Assembly (NCBI GenBank): GCA_900618425.1 | Contig: UZAN01046452.1 | Span: 1,505-13,760 of the forward strand | Source of the DNA: Echinostoma caproni | Taxonomy: Eukaryota > Platyhelminthes > Trematoda > Plagiorchiida > Echinostomatidae | Length of the DNA stretch: 12,256 bases | Reading direction: 5' to 3' | In this document: piece by piece, positions 9,662 through 12,256 of the stretch | Position numbering within the stretch: the first letter of the stretch is position 1 | Layout: each line of letters starts with the position of its first letter | The notes under the pieces: generated by a model | Told to the model about the DNA's origin: nothing | Database searches by the model: none | Seen by the model: only the letters and a program-made list of their open reading frames with translations | Made by a program: the position numbers and the translations under genes

Positions 9662-10432
9662 ATTCGTATGCATTTTGCACCTTCAAAATGTAAAATGTTG
9701 CCACAAGACTGGGTTGATGCAGCATCCAGTCTCATTCTAGCTGGGAAAGTAACAGACCAAATGGACAGGTTTTGTTATTTGGGCAGCTATATCTCACCCG
9801 GTGAACGCATCACGGATGAAGTGTCGGTTGGCATTTGCCAACTTGAGGCACCTATGGCACCCCCGCGACATCCGGCTGTCCGTAAAGGGTCGAGTGTATG
9901 CTGCGGTAGTTCGACCAGTTCTGCCACACGGTACAGAAACTTGGCTATTAAGAAAACAGGATAAAGATAGACTGCCGGTGTTTGAACATCGCTGTCTACG
10001 CAGCACTGCAGGAATCCGATGGGGCAATCGGAAAAGCAAGGGAAGGTGCAAAGTTTTAGACACTCGCAGTCGCCCTTCAAAAAAAAACCAAGGGTGGTCA
10101 AAATAAGACCTAACACGAGGGTATAAAAGCCCTAAACTAGAGACTCGGTCAAAAAGTTACCGTTAGGCTCCCTGGATGGGGACCTCCGGATGATAGTAAT
10201 CGGAGGTTAGAGACAATAAGCAATATGGCTGGGTGTCGTAAACGGTGGAGTTCGTGCATCTTCTCAATTTCTTTGCAACATTAGTTCAATGAAATTTTCC
10301 ATTTTCTCTCCTGCTGTACTTTCAACTTTCGTCTCTTTCCCATACTGTTCATCCAAATGGGCAGACGAAAGACTGCAATCAAAACCGGCGTGCGAAAGTG
10401 CATGGCTGATGGTTGTACAAAACTGAACTGAA
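9662..10432 (+). mobile_element. LINE copy 2: 5'-truncated, frameshifted CR1/RTE-like 3' end
   Basis: The translation starts FAPSKCKMLPQDWVDAASS and continues FCYLGSYISPGERITDEVS, a hallmark of the segment after the catalytic core in endonuclease/reverse-transcriptase LINE proteins. Near 9825 the frame shifts, and NLRHLWHPRDIRLSVKGRVY then continues to LLRKQDKDRLPVFEHRCLRS in the second frame. Compared with copy 3 the shift is explained by loss of 20 bp between two short TCGG-type repeats. Another block of roughly 100 bp is missing near 10075, at an A run. The 3' UTR carries the shared landmarks (GGGGACCTCCGG near 10179, ATGGCTGGGTGTCGTAAAC near 10224) and ends in a CTGAA-type tandem tail at 10419-10432. 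Confidence 0.8.
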
Positions 10433-10537
10433 CCTGTCGTATTTTTATAATGCATTTCAGTTTCAGTTTTTACAACCATTAACCATGCGATTTCGTGCAC
10501 CGGTTTTGGTTGCTGTCTTTTGGCCGCCCATTTGGAT
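10351..10537. repeat. Tail-to-tail LINE ends forming an inverted repeat
   Basis: The left arm at 10351-10432 (3' end of copy 2) and the right arm at 10455-10537 (3' end of copy 4 on the other strand) are reverse complements with scattered mismatches. They are separated by 22 bp. The outermost match is ATCCAAATGGGC against GCCCATTTGGAT. Weaker pairing extends further out because both sides are the same 3' UTR (roughly 10220-10432 and 10455-10665). A transcript across this would fold into a long hairpin. Confidence 0.85.
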
Positions 10538-10745
10538 AAGAGAGCAGAATAAAGATTAGAGTGTTGAGAGCAAATTCAAGCGGAAGATAGAGAATTTATA
10601 TAGACTGATGTTGCAAGAATAATGAGTAGATGCATGAGCGCAACTGTTTGCGATACCCGGTATTCAAACACCGACAATCTATTTTTATCATGTTCCCGTA
10701 GTAGCCAAGTCTCTGCATTGCTTCTGGTCTATGGTAAGAATGGTA
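10455..10745 (-). mobile_element. LINE copy 4: short copy with internal deletion
   Basis: On the minus strand it begins with a short ORF remnant (ETWLLREHDK-like, then a RLSVFE-like stretch, about 10670-10735). It then passes directly into the middle of the 3' UTR near 10660 (GCAAACAGTTGCGCTCATGCA) and runs to the tail at 10455. Copies 2 and 3 have several hundred bases between these two points, so this copy lacks the end of the ORF and the start of the 3' UTR. The 3' UTR part matches copy 3 closely (AGCAAATTCAAG at about 10570 and 11493). The upstream boundary with the PLE fragment is uncertain, anywhere in 10735-10870. Confidence 0.65.
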
Positions 10746-10869
10746 AACTCCCTGAGCAAGACAATCAAAAGGGTTACAGAAAGATCCAATGTGAAATATA
10801 ATATATGTGCCGTAGAATAACTGGAACCAGCAATGTAGGCTCCGAGAATTGGAGTGTAGACAGCAAAGT

Positions 10870-11249
10870 TTAGCGTTGATTCGAGGAACAAATCGGCAAA
10901 CAACGGTGCAAGCGGTGATCCCATGGCCACACCATCGTTTTGTTGATAAATCTATTCGTTGTACTTAAATTGGACGTTGTGTGTGCAAAAATAAAACAGC
11001 TGTTTTAGGTCTTCCAAAGGAAGGCATACCTCAGCATTGTTATTTTGAACATAACTACACAGGTATTCGACGGTTTCGCTGATTGGAACATTAGTGAAGA
11101 ACGAACTAGCGTGCAGTGAGAGTATTGTTCGACTCATCAAGTTTAAGTCACGCATGCTGTTCACAAAAGTGAATGTGTTTCTTACACTATGTTCCGCTAA
11201 TCCAATTCTAACGGGATCTAGTCCCATGCTGTTGGCAACACTTTCCAAG
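10870..11249 (-). mobile_element. Penelope-like element (PLE) reverse-transcriptase fragment, defective
   Basis: Minus-strand frame: IGLAEHSVRNTFTFVNSMRD, then SLHASSFFTNVPISETVEYL, then CTHNVQFKYNE, a TAG (10952-10954), then IYQQNDGVAMGSPLAPLFAD. These are PLE reverse-transcriptase signatures: the region before motif A, motif A, and the (V)DGVAMGSPLAP block. Motif A normally has an Asp where this copy has His (CAC; plus 11111-11113), so the catalytic centre is lost. One nonsense codon interrupts the frame. The motif C (YVDD) that should follow is missing, because homology stops at about 10870 and unassigned sequence or LINE copy 4 begins. The first residues of the long ORF here (MVVKTELN) come from the LINE copy 3 tail, which marks the junction at about 11250. 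Confidence 0.8.
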
Positions 11250-12256
11250 TTCAGTTCAGTTTTTACAACCATTGACCATGCACTTTCGTGCGCCGGTTTT
11301 AGTTGCTGTCTTGTCGTTGCCCATCTTGTATTTTATTGTATTGTGATAACTTCTGCAGGCATGAAGCCTACATTTCAGTTAAAAGTACACAGTTTGGGGT
11401 AAGGGGGGAAAATATATATGTAAAAAAACAATTACAATGGAAAAGAAACGGAAATTAAAAAATAAAATAGCAAAATGTAGATTGGAATGTCGAAGCAAAT
11501 TCAAGAGGAAGGTGGCGAATTCATATGGAGTGGTGTTAGGAGAATAACGAGTGGATGCACGAGCGCCACTGTTTACGACACCCAGCCATATCACTCAGTG
11601 TCTCTAATCATCGGTTACGACCATCCCGAGGTCCCCAGCCAGGGGGCCTAACGGGACCTAAGTGACCCAAACATCTGGTTAGGGTTTTCGTACCCTCAAG
11701 CCAACTTGGCCACCCTCGGCTTTATTCGAACCACTACCTGCCCCGGTAAACATCGTTCGCCGTGGCAACCTATTTGGTGACATGCGTAACACGTGCCCCA
11801 ACCAACGTAATCCATGGAGATCTACCACTTGCTCCGGTGGGCGACCGCGGATACCTAAAACTCTGCGCCTGAACTCAGTATTGCTCGTCCGGCTGCCCCA
11901 CTAGAATCGTGCAATGCTGTGTAGACAGCAATGTTCAAACACCGACAGTCTATCTTTGTCCTATTTTCTTATTGACCAAGTTTCTGCTCCATATAGCAGA
12001 ACTGGTCGAACTGCTGCAGCATATACTCGACCCTTCACACAGACAGCCGGATGTCGCGACGGTGCCACAGATGTCTCAAGTTGGCAAATACCAACCGAGC
12101 TTTCTGTATGCGCGCCGACACTTCATCCATGATGCGTCCGCCGGGTGAGATATAGCTACCCAGATAGCAAAATTTGTCCACATCCTCTACTACTTCCCCA
12201 GTGAGAGTGAGACTGGGCGCTGGATCAACCCAATCTTGTAGTAGCATTTTACACTT
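11250..12256 (-). mobile_element. LINE copy 3: longest copy, runs off the window end
   Basis: On the minus strand from the window end: KCKMLLQDWVDPAPSLTLTG, then FCYLGSYISPGGRIMDEVSA, then RLVFANLRHLWHRRDIRLSV. A 2-bp insertion near 12036 shifts the frame. Further on, DKDRLSVFEH, GRPPEQVVDLHGLRWLGHVL and RMSPNRLPRR remain legible (to about 11750), with scattered stops. The 3' UTR carries the landmarks seen in copies 1 and 2 and ends in AACTGAACTGAAC at about 11250-11263. It is longer than in the other copies because of roughly 100-150 extra bases at about 11335-11470. The C-terminal GLRWLGHVLRM-type motif is common in LINE endonuclease/reverse-transcriptase polyproteins of flatworms and other invertebrates. 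The element is inactive. Confidence 0.8.

Noticed and set aside
10264..10500. 78-codon minus ORF across the LINE pair
   Set aside because: Made of the two LINE 3' UTRs and the spacer; not a protein.
1..12256. Bacterial-type features, CRISPR arrays or operons
   Set aside because: No regularly spaced repeats, no packed ORFs or ribosome-binding sites; the coding blocks are spliced exons.

Overview
This window looks like animal nuclear DNA, not bacterial DNA. There are no closely packed long ORFs, no ribosome-binding sites and no operons. Coding sequence is confined to short open blocks flanked by spliceosomal GT and AG sites, and the rest is non-coding DNA full of decayed retroelements. The mix suggests an invertebrate, most plausibly a trematode flatworm: CR1/RTE-like LINE 3' ends with a short tandem-repeat tail, a Penelope-like element (PLE) fragment, and tRNA-derived SINE-like sequences. 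That assignment is inference from repeat style and gene structure; no marker gene proves it.

Host gene (minus strand). Three exons can be assembled: 9172-9440, 4490-5377 and 2028-2569 (stop TAA at 2028-2030). Splice phases agree at both junctions (phase 1 and phase 1), giving an uninterrupted C-terminal segment of about 565 residues. A Thr-rich opening leads into a folded-looking block, then a long Ser/Thr/Pro-rich linker, then a conserved-looking block spanning the exon 2/3 junction. Motifs such as DVPWLPTL and IPKWLQRGVMD resemble, from memory and unverified, the C-terminal region of KIAA1109/Tweek/BLTP1, the fragile-site-associated (FSA_C) bridge-like lipid transfer proteins. The 5' part of the gene lies beyond the window.

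Layout. 1-2027: 3' UTR and downstream DNA, with one poly(A)-signal candidate. 2028-2569: last exon. 2570-4489: repeat-poor intron. 4490-5377: middle exon. 5378-9171: a 3.8 kb intron holding an unexplained doubly open segment (5558-5909), two tRNA-derived SINE-like elements on the minus strand (about 6855-7045 and 8022-8305), a GC-richer unassigned block (about 7540-7740), and LINE copy 1, whose 3' end abuts the splice donor. 9172-9440: first visible exon. 9441-12256: further intron or upstream DNA with LINE copy 2 (+), LINE copy 4 (-) placed tail to tail with it, a dead PLE reverse-transcriptase fragment (-), and LINE copy 3 (-) running off the end.

No new intact system is visible. The most interesting points are the LINE tail at the 5' splice site, the tail-to-tail LINE pair forming an inverted repeat, the internally deleted LINE copy, the PLE fragment with its catalytic Asp replaced, and the three stacked acceptor candidates at the middle exon.
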